From Kwoniella dejecticola CBS 10117 (taxonomy: Eukaryota > Basidiomycota > Tremellomycetes > Tremellales > Cryptococcaceae), in the NCBI RefSeq assembly GCF_000512565.2, contig NC_089304.1:1736001-1800000 (forward strand): 64,000 nt of DNA. Direction: 5' to 3'. Under the pieces are notes generated by a model, which ran no database searches, had not been told where the DNA came from, and saw nothing but the letters and a program-made list of their open reading frames with translations. Position 1 is the first letter of the stretch, and every line of letters begins with the position of its first letter. Shown piece by piece: positions 21,920 to 33,454 of the stretch. A program made the translations under genes and the position numbers.

Positions 21920-23695
21920 ATGAAGACACCAGAGTACAGCGATCATCAACCTGATTCTACCAGCGATTCAAACAGCACTTCTGACCAACCTCGACGATGT
22001 CAGAGCGAGATCTGTGTCCGATCGGATGGACAATGTCATTGTCGCATATGCCAGCGACAGCAGCAACCCGTCCCACAACAAGTCGCGGTCATTCCAGCAG
22101 AAGTCTGGAGCATGGTATGGGCCTATCTCACTCCTTCAGAGCTGAACAAAGTGGTGAAGACTTGCAAGGTGAGAGAACCTCTGAATTCGTTGTTATTTTG
22201 TATGTGACGCGAGGGAGTTTCGAGCTGACGAGATGTCACCTGGTGCAGTATTTTCATAACTCGGCAAGTCAAGCTCTGTATGAAGTGGTCAGCATCGGCA
22301 ATCCGACTCATCTTCTGGCGGGTATACTCCACGAAACCACGAATAACAGATTTTCCAAGCGCACCTTACTGATGTCGACAAAAAAGCTGTATTTTCTTTA
22401 TGATGAGATCAAGACCGACGGGAATGACCCACGCCTGGCAAGACTGGGAGACGCTTCTTTGAACTATTGCGAAGGGCTCACGGGGCTGCAAAAGAAGGTC
22501 ACGCAGTTCGAACAATCCACTCAGCAGCTCCGAGAAGTCCTCAGGAACTCATCTCTCCAAAATTTCTCGCGAGGTATGTTTCCAAATTTGCAAGCAGTCA
22601 TTTTCGGCTATCAAGATAAACGATGCTTCACCGATCTTGAGATCCTCCTGATTTCGATGCGAATTACAATGAGGGATGGCAGGGTCCTGAAAGACTTCGA
22701 CGATATGATGGATAAATTGAGAGAGAAGGGGAAGGTCTGGTCTGGTAGTCTTGCGAAACTGATTAAGCCAACACACCTTTGTGGAAGCGTGGCCAATGGA
22801 CCTTTTGGCTTCAGCAACACATCGCTTGAACATTCTACAGTACAAGCAACCCCAAAATCGTACACGCTTCATTATAGCATTGATCATCTCAGGTGTAAGA
22901 TTACGCCTTGTTACGATCATGCAGCGGGGGTGACGAGACCAGCTGTATGATGGACAAGAATGATACTAATGGCGATTAGAGTTAATCTGTAGATGGACGA
23001 TTGTAGTTTAAAGTCAATTGAATGTAACTTATGATATTTCATCGATGAGGGGAAAGTACGAAGAAGTCTACAAACTACGCTGCTTATATACCTTTTCAGA
23101 GGGCTCCGGTATTGCCGTACGGTAATGTCGCTCGGTATTGCATGTCGGTATTGCATGTCAGTATTGCATGTCGGTATTGCATGTCGGTATTGTATGTCGG
23201 TGTTACGTAAGGGTCATGCATTGTGAGGTGGCGGTGCATGACACGCCTCGACTTCAGATTGGCACATTGAACCGCTGGATATTCGCGGACATCGGTATGG
23301 ACAACTTCGCTCTTCCAGCTGGCGACCGGCTCACACCTAGAATAGGTCATCGTCCCAATCTCACAGCGCTGGGCTGGATCTGTAGTATGCTAGTCCAGGA
23401 GATTGACGATAGGGAGTTGGACATAAGTGCTTGTGACGAGGATGGTCTATGCACGATACAGAAGACATGCCTCAAGATCTATTCTACTCTGGATTTCACT
23501 AGCCTCGACGTATTCAAGCATTTCAGCTCGAGTTACCGTGGCGGTCTTACGATTCGGAAGTTCACGATCGAAGTTATAGAGAAGGAAAGTACTTCCACTG
23601 TGTGGCTGGTGTGTCCACTCCTTAAGGAGGCAGAAATAGAGGTCGAGTTATTGAAATTGGAAGAAGCGCAAACGTGTCCGGCTTGTGGGATGTAA
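21920..23695 (+). CDS. F-box-like family protein, paralog G (splice model uncertain)
   Basis: Exon 1 is 21920-22168 (PAEVWSMVWAYLTPSELNKV, VKTCK), with the GTGAGA..TGCAG intron at the family position. Exon 2 starts at 22249 (YFHNSASQALYEVVSI) and is open to a stop at 22950, after KSYTLHYSIDHLR. The C-terminal part continues only at about 23258 (IGTLNRWIF) and ends in the CPAC pair at 23695. A GTATGA donor at 22945 and a CTTCAG acceptor at 23257 would join them in phase 0, giving about 460 residues. That intron is about 313 nt, several times longer than its neighbours, and contains eight 13-bp tandem repeats. The alternative is a gene broken by repeat expansion. Its F-box-like part is closest to the textbook form, without the YHQ insert. 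Confidence 0.6.
23107..23210. repeat. 13-bp tandem repeat, eight units
   Basis: Eight consecutive 13-base units with consensus CGGTATTGCATGT. The central four to five are nearly identical and the outer ones diverge. The unit is not a multiple of three, so it is unlikely to be coding. It lies inside the proposed long intron of paralog G. Confidence 0.85.
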
Positions 23696-23939
23696 ATGGT
23701 GGACGAAGTCTCGTAGGATATGGTCAGATCCATATCATCGACAGTTAATACATACCTGACATGGCTGGAGATCAAGTTCCTCGTGCGCCCTCAGACAGCC
23801 GTGCCCATTTCAACTCCTCGTCAATCACAATACAATGAGTATGTGGCTCGGTCCCTTTCGTTTTTTTGAGCCTAGAATTTTATGTCAATCATCAGGCTAT
23901 TTTGTATTATCTCGACGTTACAGTATCGGCTTATTGGCA

Positions 23940-26900
23940 TCATCCTGTCTTCCGTCTGATCCGTCTACCTTTTCTTTCATCCTGATTCCAATCCTCTATA
24001 AGCTGTCCGATATTCTGCACATGCTTGATCGCTCTTTGCTTCAACCTTCTATTCTTACTGATAGCTTTCCCTGTAGGCATCCAGTCGCGCCTCAGCACAT
24101 CAGGCTCGTATTTATCTAAGAGATAATCCGCGTCTTTCAATTTATGGCTATCCTTCTCCTCCTCAAAAAAATCGTTCGAGTGAGCTGGGACATGATATTG
24201 GTTGTCTTGGTCGTAGTGCTTTTTCAAGTACAGCTTGAAGAGAACGATCAAGATTATGGGTAAGGCTGTGATTACTGCCATCCACGGTGATCGAGTCTTC
24301 AAGGTCACAGCTGTTGAACCACAATATCAGTCATGAAAATTTGACCTCAACAAAGATGCAAGATGCATGGACAGGTAGACTGACTCACTCAAGACCATTA
24401 GACATTGCATCAAAACAGTGCCAACCAACAAGCGATTGATGATCACCCACCAGCATTCGCCGTCGGTCTCTTTCGCATCGTTGACGTATTTCAAAGCTTG
24501 ACTATGCTGTGACAGCGAGCGAGGGTAGTATATGACACATGAGCACTAAGCAAGACCGACAAGCATAGACGCTGAGCAAGAAAAGGCTCGCTCACCACAA
24601 TATGTGCTGACCAGAAATGTAGGGTAGCTCCGATGACTACAATCGGGGCCAGAGGTGCATATATCAGGCTGCGTGTGAGGTATCTCAGCTGAAATGTCAA
24701 ATCTGACATAATACGGCGGCCACTCACCCGACAGACATCGCAAATATCTGCATATCACATTCGTCAGCTGATTGACACGGATCGCAAGGCAAGTGGCGGT
24801 TTTTAACTCACCAGTAGAGAGTATTCCAACGCTAAAGTACGAGGGGATGAAGGAAAAATCAGCTTTTTCTTTGTCGTGGCCGACAAAAATTCCGGCTATC
24901 TTTGAGTTTACGCATCACTCACCGAACTGTGATTGACAAGTGGTGGTGCATCAGCAGTCTTTCGGAACACCTCATTGAGCATGATGACAGTCTTACCTCG
25001 AAATGTATAGCCAAAGTCACTTCTGCCAGATCATGTGGTGTTTTGAATTTCAGCAACTGAGGGGTTTTCATGAGTAATCGAGGTACTTGAAGAAGCTGTA
25101 ACCACATGACTATGGACCGAATGCTAGGAGCCCACAGTCAGTTGCGCCTCAGCGATGTCCATTCCGTGCAACGCGCAACCGAAAACATTTTGGATGTGTA
25201 TTGGACTTACGGGTACCACGAGAACCAGTATAGACTTTGAGAGATATACGCCCTGGTGATCTTCGCAGGCAGATCTCCGAGACTCTTGTAGATGTCCCCA
25301 ATAGAATCTTCGCCTATCTTCGTGTATATGCCTGAGATCGTCTCATACAGGACACCAATTAAGGCGAAAACAACGAAATTTGATACCTAAGTTAAGAGTC
25401 GGTCAGGTATTTTCAGCTGGCATCTCGATGATTTTCAAGTGGATGAATAATTGACCCCTCGCAGACTTGGATATTCCACTTACCAGCAAGAAGATGAATA
25501 CTTGTCGAATCTGATCTTTGTCCAATTGACCACGAGTGATTGACCCAGACCACCGATTCAGCTCTCTCATTATGTACGGCAAGAAATAAGAGAATATAGC
25601 TGCCACTGTAGCGGGTAAGACTCCTTCAATTACCATGAATATCACTTTCCAGAATTGGGATTCTTCTTGCTTCTTAGCCAGCGATGGATATCGATCAATA
25701 GCCTAGTTTGGATCCCATTGTCGAGTTGAGCGGATGAGTGATGGATGCAAAGTGAGGGGAATTACGTGACTTACGATGCCAAGGTTGGTTAAGAGGACTA
25801 TGCCCATCACGGGAATAGTATTGAGGAAGCATACGAGAACCAAAGCTAGTCTACCGAATGTCTTGTGTGATTTGCGGGATTTTGCATCTTGCTCCAGATT
25901 TCTCCAGAGCTATATGATTTAGATGGTATCAGAACATCCATCACGTTTCTGTTTCTTCGATAAACCGAAGACTCACCACATTATGCGTTCTAGGTGCCTA
26001 TACGATATTGACCGATTGGCTAACATTAGCCAAGAATGTAAGGAACAAGAAACACGGCACTCAAATGGGCAACTAACCTTCTGCAGCTTGTATCCAGCTT
26101 TAGATAATTCCAACCTTCGATCCATCAGTACAGCCTTGGCTTGCCTAGCCGTCGGGAAAGATATGAAAGCTAGCAGGAGGATACGATCATCAATAGATTC
26201 CTCCAGCGATCATGGGCATCGGATAGCTTACCTGCTGTTATTGTAGCGTTGTGATGCTGCTTATACGGTGAATCCTCTTCTCCCCTGATCTTGGCTTGCG
26301 TACGCTCAATACGTCGTTTCTCAATCAACGCCTCGTCTCTATTGTCACGATCACTCAGCTTACGGTACAATCGATTTATGCTTCTCTACGAAGTACGAGG
26401 TGTATACAGGATTCATATTCTCGCTTTACTCACACTTTCGTTTTTGCACTCTGCAAACAGACACATCATAACTTTCAGCCGGAAACTCATGTACTTGCGG
26501 CAGAGTGAAAGTATGTTCCACCGACATACCTTTGTCCTTCCGAGAAATCGATCCCAGCATGAATCGTAATAATGATTCTTACTGCCCTGGACCTCGTAAA
26601 AGGTTTCCATAGCTACCGCCGTGATTGCTTTTGAGAAATACTTCTTCTTGAACTTTTCAATCTGTTTTTCCAGCGCGTTGAGAGGGTGAACGGCGAACCA
26701 TACTTCGCTTTCAATCGTATCTGCCTTATCGCCCACTACGAGATCCGTTATTTTCTTCTTGGCTTTGTCGATTCTGGGTTCTTTGATGCATAGGTTCGTG
26801 ATAAACAATGTCTTGAACGATATTTCGTTCCGGTTCCTACGAGACGCGGCATTCCAATACCTTGTCAGCTTGAAGGGGGATCAAGGCAGTAGGGGTGGAA

Positions 26901-28492
26901 GGATGTTGGTACAGTGTAGGTCACTAGACCACGTACATATGTTCCCACTCTTTGACCAGCCTATGATGGTGCTTCGAGGCTTTCCACACTGTTGCGGAAT
27001 CATCACTCGTCAGCATCATGTGGTTCCTCGATGTTCCTGAGTAAGCTGATGAAAGCGTTGAGGTATTCAGGACTTACCGAAAATGATCACTAGCATGGTC
27101 ACCAAGATCTCAAAGCTTATATGTACGATCAGCCCATTACTTGTGATGTTAGCGGCGGTGAGCAAGTTTGGATTCTCAATTATGTTAGTTATGTTCCCGC
27201 CATTCTTGTGTGATGAATGATCGTCATTTGTAGAATTAGTCATTTTCGGATTGGTAAACAAGGCATTGGTGCTTCCATATATCGTCTCAGTGTTTATATA
27301 GTAATTTGCGAAAGCTAGCATCGTTGCGAAGATTGAGATTGCCAGGAAGAGGTATTTGAGTAGACGGAGATACATCAGGTAAATGACCGCGTCTAAACCT
27401 GTCAAAGAAGCATCAGCTTTTGCCTGAATGGGGTGAGTGTAAGTCCGGAAGAGATGTCCAGAGAAGCATGGACGAAAGAGAGAATTACCTATCATCTTCA
27501 AGGATCTGTGGGATCAAGCAGTAAGCGGAATCATGCGAAAAATGTCATTGGGATAGCACGTCTGAATTGCGCTGGTACCTACTTGATATCTTGATCGAGA
27601 ATCGTCATCCGCTTCCTCTCGCCTCGATCAGTGACGAACCACCTAACGCCGATGAAACTCCAACAACAGCAAAACCATTTAGGTATGATTGCCATTATTT
27701 CGACCTTGGTCTCTTCCCAATTCGGCCTGATCCACCCGAAGAAGGTTATCGGCGCCTGCAACAATATGATTGAATCAGCTTGCTGATTTATATATGTCAC
27801 AGCCTGTACTGTTGAGTAGATTGGGGATACAGCACCTACCTTAGGTGCTTTGCCGGTCCATCTACCGTTACATTCCACTTCTTGCCATTTTCCACTATCG
27901 TTTCTGATGAAACCCGGGAAATAATCCGGTTCTTCCTCGTACCGCTTCTTCATCAGATTACCCAGGGTTTCTCTCAAGGAAGATTGGTCATTCCGGTACT
28001 TGTCCTCTAGAGTTTTCTTCTCCGCTTTTTCATACTCTGTATTTCCCGGTTTGCGCAATTTGAGTCGAGGTAGGTAGATCCTTCGCCATTTAAGCCGGAC
28101 ACATGAATACAGCAGCAAGATCAGGATCTGAGAAGTGCGTAGTCGAAGTCATTAGTCAGCATACAATGCGAACAGAGGTGTTCTGCGATGAGCAGACAGT
28201 AGGACGATTACACCATACAGAGAAGTGTGGAGCAAAATTCACTCACAACACCGATCATCGTAGCTACCCATGCTGCTAAGATACTAGTTGCCGAGACGTC
28301 CCAATGGTTCTCGGCTTGCCTGATGAAATCGTCTGCGGATAACCCTTCTACAGACGATGCCGTTGGTCTACTCGCCGATGTGGCCGTAGCGGTATTCTGC
28401 TGTCTTCGGAGGACTGAGGCATGATTATAAGATGTATATGCAGGTCGACGGTGAGCGAGACGCATAGCATCGAGATTGAGGAAAGGAGCCAT
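23940..28492 (-). CDS. Second CSC1/OSCA/TMEM63-type channel, divergent
   Basis: Many small exons; resolved ones include 28492-28247, 28127-27840, 27755-27583, 27505-27489 (17 nt), 27398-27078, 24926-24923 (4 nt), 24831-24812 and 24310-23940. Landmarks in order are an N-terminal helix (ILAAWVATMIGVV), WKRRIY-like basic loop, ITFFGWIRPNW, and KMIGLDAVIYLMYLRLLKY. These are followed by SFKTLFITNL, LVCFLNTIPVMGIVLL, FSYFLPYIMRELNRW and LIYAPLAPIVVIGATLHFW. It ends with a charged tail. This is the DUF221/RSN1 architecture of membrane channels gated by stretch or osmotic stress. Exon borders around 26,900 and 26,350 are uncertain; two acceptors there would have to be AAG. It is only distantly similar to the other CSC1-type gene 6 kb away, so this is not a recent duplication. 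Confidence 0.8.
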
Positions 28493-29082
28493 GAGTATTA
28501 GCGATATATCATGTTTTAATCCTGTATTTACAGCACTTCTGCCCAATATGCGTGGATGTTCTGGTATGGAGAGCCCCAGTATGTCAGTATCATTACAGTG
28601 ACAAGCTACTAGGGGTCAGCGTAGCCCTGACATAGCGATGGGTCTGGTGGATCGCCGGCAAAGCTAGGAGTTCAGATGAAAGGAGGGTGTGTATCCGTAA
28701 CTCATTGATGAATGACCAGTATCAAGGGATAAAGGACAGGCCGTATGCCGATTATTCAAGAGGATTTTCCATGCATGTCGGTGCAAGCTTGTCCCATGTA
28801 TAAGTGTTCACCTCGGGTCGCGTTGACAAAGTGGTTGAAGATGCTTTTGTATTCAGCTTCCTTCTTCGATCGATTCTTATCGAAGGATTTTAAGGGTAAT
28901 CTCCACGTGGCGTCCGACGCTCGACTGATCATCGCTTTCACCCTAAGCGTTGTTGTCGTCATGTCATGGCCTATCTGCTCTGTTCTTCTCGCTTCCACCT
29001 CAATCTCTCTATAGCCTAACAAGTCCTACAGTCTTCTGCCAATTTCATCAACGAGTATCAGGCTTGAGATTGTATTCGAAAA
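28493..29082. other. Divergent promoter region
   Basis: About 590 bases between the second CSC1-type gene and the ubiquilin gene, serving both. An open frame at 28756-29022 (minus) lacks an ATG and was not accepted. Confidence 0.45.
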
Positions 29083-31009
29083 ATGTCAGAGGGAGCTGCT
29101 TCCGCGTCTGAGATCACCATGTAAGTCCGTTAACCTTCTTGCTTTCTCCATATTTAGCGATAAGCTCGCGATGCTCGGACAGCCCACAATAATAGTGACG
29201 AAGGCTCATACTTGACATGATATATATAGCACGGTGAAAGGTCCATCGGAGCTCAAACTCTCCATCACCATATCAACCGAAAAGACGGTGACGGAGTTGA
29301 AAGAGGCCATAGCTGCGAAATCCGATGTGGAGAAAGAGAGGCAAAGATTGATTTACTCTGGTGTGTATGGACTTGCCATGTCATAGCTGTTAAAGAAATG
29401 CTCTGAGCCCTATCAGCTGATGCAATGGTGTGCAGGGAAAGTGCTCAAGGACGAAGATGCCATCTCGACCTACAAGATCCAGGTAAGCGAATCTCCGAGC
29501 TACGTAGCTGCGAAAGACCAGGCAAGAATAAAGCTAATCATTGCGCTGTGCAGAACGGGCATACGATACATATGGTCAAAGGAGCAGCCAAGAACAACAA
29601 TACTGCCGCCTCCTCGTCCGCTGGATCAGGTAGCACGCCTGCAGCAGCTCCTAGATTGCCTCAAATGGGCACAGGGCTGAATGTCGGAAGCAATCCGATC
29701 GACAATGTAGAGAATATCCACCATGTAAGTGCACGATCCCTCCCCAACGATCATGCAACGTCTACCAAATAGTACGAACCCCCACATGGCTGATGGCTGA
29801 CGGCTGACTTTTTACAGGGCTTAGCGGGATTTAACCCCTTCGCAGGTCAACCTGGATTAGATAATATGTTCGATCCAAACGCTGTGAGCATCGCTCGCAT
29901 GATTACAGCTACTCCATTCCCCATGGCCGGAGTGCTTAGCTGATTCCACAAACATGCAATCACCTAGATGACCGGAATGATGAACAACCCGGAATTCATG
30001 CGTTCAATGGCTGACATGATGGCCAGGCCAGAAGTGCTAGATCAGGTGAGTAGCCAATGGCAGGACTAGCGGTCGAGCTGGTTTGCAAACACCAGCTGAT
30101 GCGTGGGCCTGTATTGAATCAGATAATCGCGTCGAATCCGCAATTGCAAGCTATGGGTCCACAGGTCCGACAAATGATGCAATCTCCTATGTTCAGGCAG
30201 ATGATGTCGAACCCTGAGACCTTGCGAGCTGTAAGTCATTCTCCATAGGTCCCTCTCAATCGTCACTCGAGAAGAAGGAAGTAGTCAACTGAAACTCATT
30301 GACATTATCCATGCATCGTTGACAGATGATGCAAATGAACGCTTCTATGGGCGGTGGTCAAGGTGGATTCGGTGGAGCTGGAGGGGGATTTAACCCTTTC
30401 GGAGGAGGTTTCGGGGCAGCAGGTGCAGGTGCAGGTGGACAAACAGGCGGAGAAGGACAAAATGCACCTTCAGATCCATTCCCAAATCTCTTCGCGCCTC
30501 AACCTCCATCAAATACCAACGCCAACACCGCCAATCCCTCATCCCCATCCGCCAATTCCCCACCAAGCGGTAACCAAGCTGCTAATCCTTTAGCAGCCCT
30601 TTTCGGTGGTGCAGGAGGCGCAGGAGCTGGTTTTGGAGGACAAGGAGGCGGGAATCCATTCGGATTCGATCCTTCCTTACTCTTCGGTGCTGGTGCCGGA
30701 CGACCAGGAGCAGGATTCGGCGGATTTGGATCGCCCCCACCAAGGGATGAACGACCGCCCGAGGAGATGTATGCAACTCAATTAGGTCAATTGAATGCTA
30801 TGGTGAGTTAGCCAAAATGCCTCATCTCTCAGGTTACAGAGCTATGTATATGATACTTGTGGAGTCTATTCTTTGTGTTCCGGCTGAGCTGATTATAACG
30901 GGTCATATAGGGTTTGTGGGATGCCCAGAAGAATATTAGAGCGTTGAGATCGACAGGAGGGAACGTAGAAGCTGCTATCGAATTGATATTCTCGGGTCAA
31001 CTCGACTAG
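29083..31009 (+). CDS. DSK2: Ubiquilin/Dsk2-type proteasome shuttle factor
   Basis: Nine exons: 29083-29120, 29230-29360, 29436-29482, 29554-29724, 29818-29883, 29968-30045, 30123-30230, 30326-30802 and 30911-31009 (404 residues). A ubiquitin-like domain comes first (about 13-85; LKLSITISTEKTVTELKEAI, GKVLKDEDAISTYKIQ). A Met-rich STI1-type segment follows (MMNNPEFMRSMADMMARPE, QMMQSPMFRQMMSNPETLRA). Then a Gly/Asn/Pro-rich stretch of about 155 residues has repeated NPF. A C-terminal UBA domain ends it (LGQLNAMGLWDAQKNIRALR). The UBL end docks on the proteasome and the UBA binds ubiquitin chains. The Gly-rich segment is unusually long and likely disordered. The UBL-STI1-UBA order makes the call firm. 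Confidence 0.93.
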
Positions 31010-31324
31010 AGAGCAAGTGGAGAATGGCGGTTGAATTAGAATGATCAGATTTAGTGCTATCAGATGTCAGTTGTATGATGAATGAATGAATGGCATGCGA
31101 TCTCATATTACACTTTGATGCTCCCGCGTCAATGCATGCCCACAATTCGATCGAAGTGTTTTCTACCAGGTCAGTCTAGGTCAAGCTCTATGCATGATGA
31201 ATGGGTATTAGAACATATCTGTATGAATGCCGAGAACTTGTACTGAATTGCTGAAATACTGAAATACCTAATACTTAGCACTTGCTTATCCGTTTAAGTT
31301 TGTATATTATACGATCAAGGATCA
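31010..31324. other. Convergent 3' intergenic region
   Basis: About 315 A/T-rich bases between the 3' ends of the ubiquilin and enolase-superfamily genes. No gene seen. Confidence 0.5.
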
Positions 31325-33454
31325 TCACAAGTGTTTTGGAATAGGAGGAGCTTCACCCCTCTTCTCAGCTTCGGCAGCTGCGACCCAATAACCACCTTGA
31401 GGATATGTGTACTCTTTCATCGATTCTTCGAAGATGTCGATGGAGTATCCGCCCTTGGGATCTAAGGGGACGTTGTATCGGCCTTGTTTGTTGATTGATA
31501 CGGGATATCTGAAGTGTTCGTGCAAGTGGCTACGGAAGGGAGATTATCTTATTAGCCCACTCTCATTGCGCACTACTGAATTAGAAGAGAATGTCGACTG
31601 CACTTACTCTACGAATTCCAAGACGTTTCTTTCCATCTCGCCGGACACGCAGATATAGTCGATCAACGATAAGTGAATCTGCGGCGTGAAACAAACACAT
31701 ACTTAGCCTTCAACCTGATAGATCTCAAGGGCATATTGTATGCGATACTCACGACATATTCACATAATCCAACACCTCCAGCATGCGGGCAAACGGGTAC
31801 GCCGTATTTGGCACTCATCAACATGATAGCCAAGATCTCATTGACACCTCCGACACGACACGAGTCGATTTGACAGACGTCGATGGCGCCGAGCTGTAAG
31901 AGTTGTTTGAAGACCATTCGATTATGCGCATGTTCACCCGTAGCCACGCCGATGTTGATCTCCTTGAGCGCCTTTCGGATGGCAGCGTGACCGACGGCAT
32001 CGTCCGGGGCGGTGGGCTCCTCGATGAACCATGGCTTCAGGGGTTCAAGCTTGTGCATGTACTCGATAGCCTGGGGCACGTCCCATACCTCTGAAAATAC
32101 ACTTCTCATTAGCACCCACCTTCAGAGCTCTTGGGTTCAGGTAGTCAAGGTAAGGAGACGTCACTCACGGTTAGCGTCAACCATTAAGACACATCCGGCA
32201 GGACCGGCGTTCTTGCCCTCGATAGTTCTGGGCTCGATGACTCTGCCTGCGGGGAGATTGGAGGGATCGTCGATGATTGATCGGATCAGACGTCCTCTTC
32301 GCAGATCATCTTCGGGATCGGCTCCGACCTTGAGCTATAAAATACAGGAATGAAATGATGAACCCTGTCTGATTGGTTGCATTTCAGTCAGAAGTGAAAT
32401 GGGCAATAAACTCACCTTGAAGTGGTTGAAACCTTGATTCAGAGCTTCCTTAGTCAACCTAACGACCTTTTCATCGGAATAACCCAACCATCCGACTGAA
32501 GTGGTGTACGCAGGGTATCCCTTCTTGATAACTTCCTCCTCTCGAGCCTTCTTTGACGGCTCGTTCTTCTTCAGCAAGGCTAAAGCTTCTTCTTTCGTTA
32601 TGGCGTCGGTGATGTATCGGAATGAAGTGGCTTGCACGAATCTTCAAGTTTGCGGCGTTAGCTCTTTTGTCCTCTCCTCTTACACACGAACGCATTTTCT
32701 CCCGGGGAAGCGAAGGTGTAGACGTGGACTTACTGCTCTGGTGTCCAGTCGACAACCAATTTCCATAATGGTTTCTTTTCGTGTTTGGCGAGCAAGTCCC
32801 ATACGGCGTTGTTCACTGCGGCAGTAGCGAGGTGGATGACACCCTTCTCAGGACCCAACCATCGATGTTGAGGATCCGAAACGACTATATCGGTCAGACC
32901 CAAGTCAGATTTGCGATGCGACCACGATCACGAGGAGATGAAGCGGCTAACACAGGGAGGGATTTTGAACTCACGGAAATCAAAGAAGGCCCCCATGTTG
33001 TTGAAAATGGGTTCAAGCTCTTTACCGACAATTCGGTTGGCGATTTGTTCAATGGCGTAACATACTATGTCGTTACCTCTACCGATGGCTGAGTGGGTGA
33101 TTTAGCTCCGGCTCCCTTCTTTTGAGGTTCAAGACTAGACAATTAGCAAGAACTCACTGAATGTCATACCTTGACCTTGGAGGTCAGAGTTGGTCTTGAG
33201 GACGATGTATGCTGCAGAATAATCACATTCTTTGTTCATAGCATCGGTACCGTCACCGGTAACGTTCTACAACAGAGATCGAGCCAGCATAAGCCTGAAG
33301 TTACACTAGCTCATTACACTCGACCCGATCACATACTGTTGGGAAACGTATATCTACACAAGATGATTGAGTCAGCCTGGTACAGTGTCGTAGCATAGGA
33401 GAGGGAAATGGACATACCATGAATAGAGAATTCTGTGATCTTGAGACCGGACAT
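31325..33454 (-). CDS. L-fuconate dehydratase/ENOSF1-like enolase-superfamily enzyme
   Basis: The gene starts at 33454 (MSGLKITEFSIHD). A 17-nt second exon supplies the residues between HD and T (IRFPT), and further exons run to the stop at 31325. Enolase-superfamily residues are visible in order: the KxK pair (HFKLKVGAD, across a splice), metal ligands in LMVDANQ, FIEEPTAPDD and ATGEHAHN, the Asp of AIDVCQIDSC, and the catalytic His in CPHAGGVGL. The N-terminal capping domain (NVTGDGTDAMNKECDYSAAY) fits the L-fuconate dehydratase branch, which includes human ENOSF1. It should dehydrate a sugar acid to its 2-keto-3-deoxy form in the cytosol or mitochondrion. L-galactonate or D-arabinonate is also possible as substrate. 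It is divergent from the ABC transporter gene. Confidence 0.87.

Noticed and set aside
23107..23210. CRISPR-like array
   Set aside because: Units are 13 bases and directly adjacent with no spacers, in a eukaryotic genome; it is a minisatellite.
28756..29022. A short minus-strand gene in the divergent promoter
   Set aside because: It starts at a TTG, has no splice context and overlaps the expected promoters.
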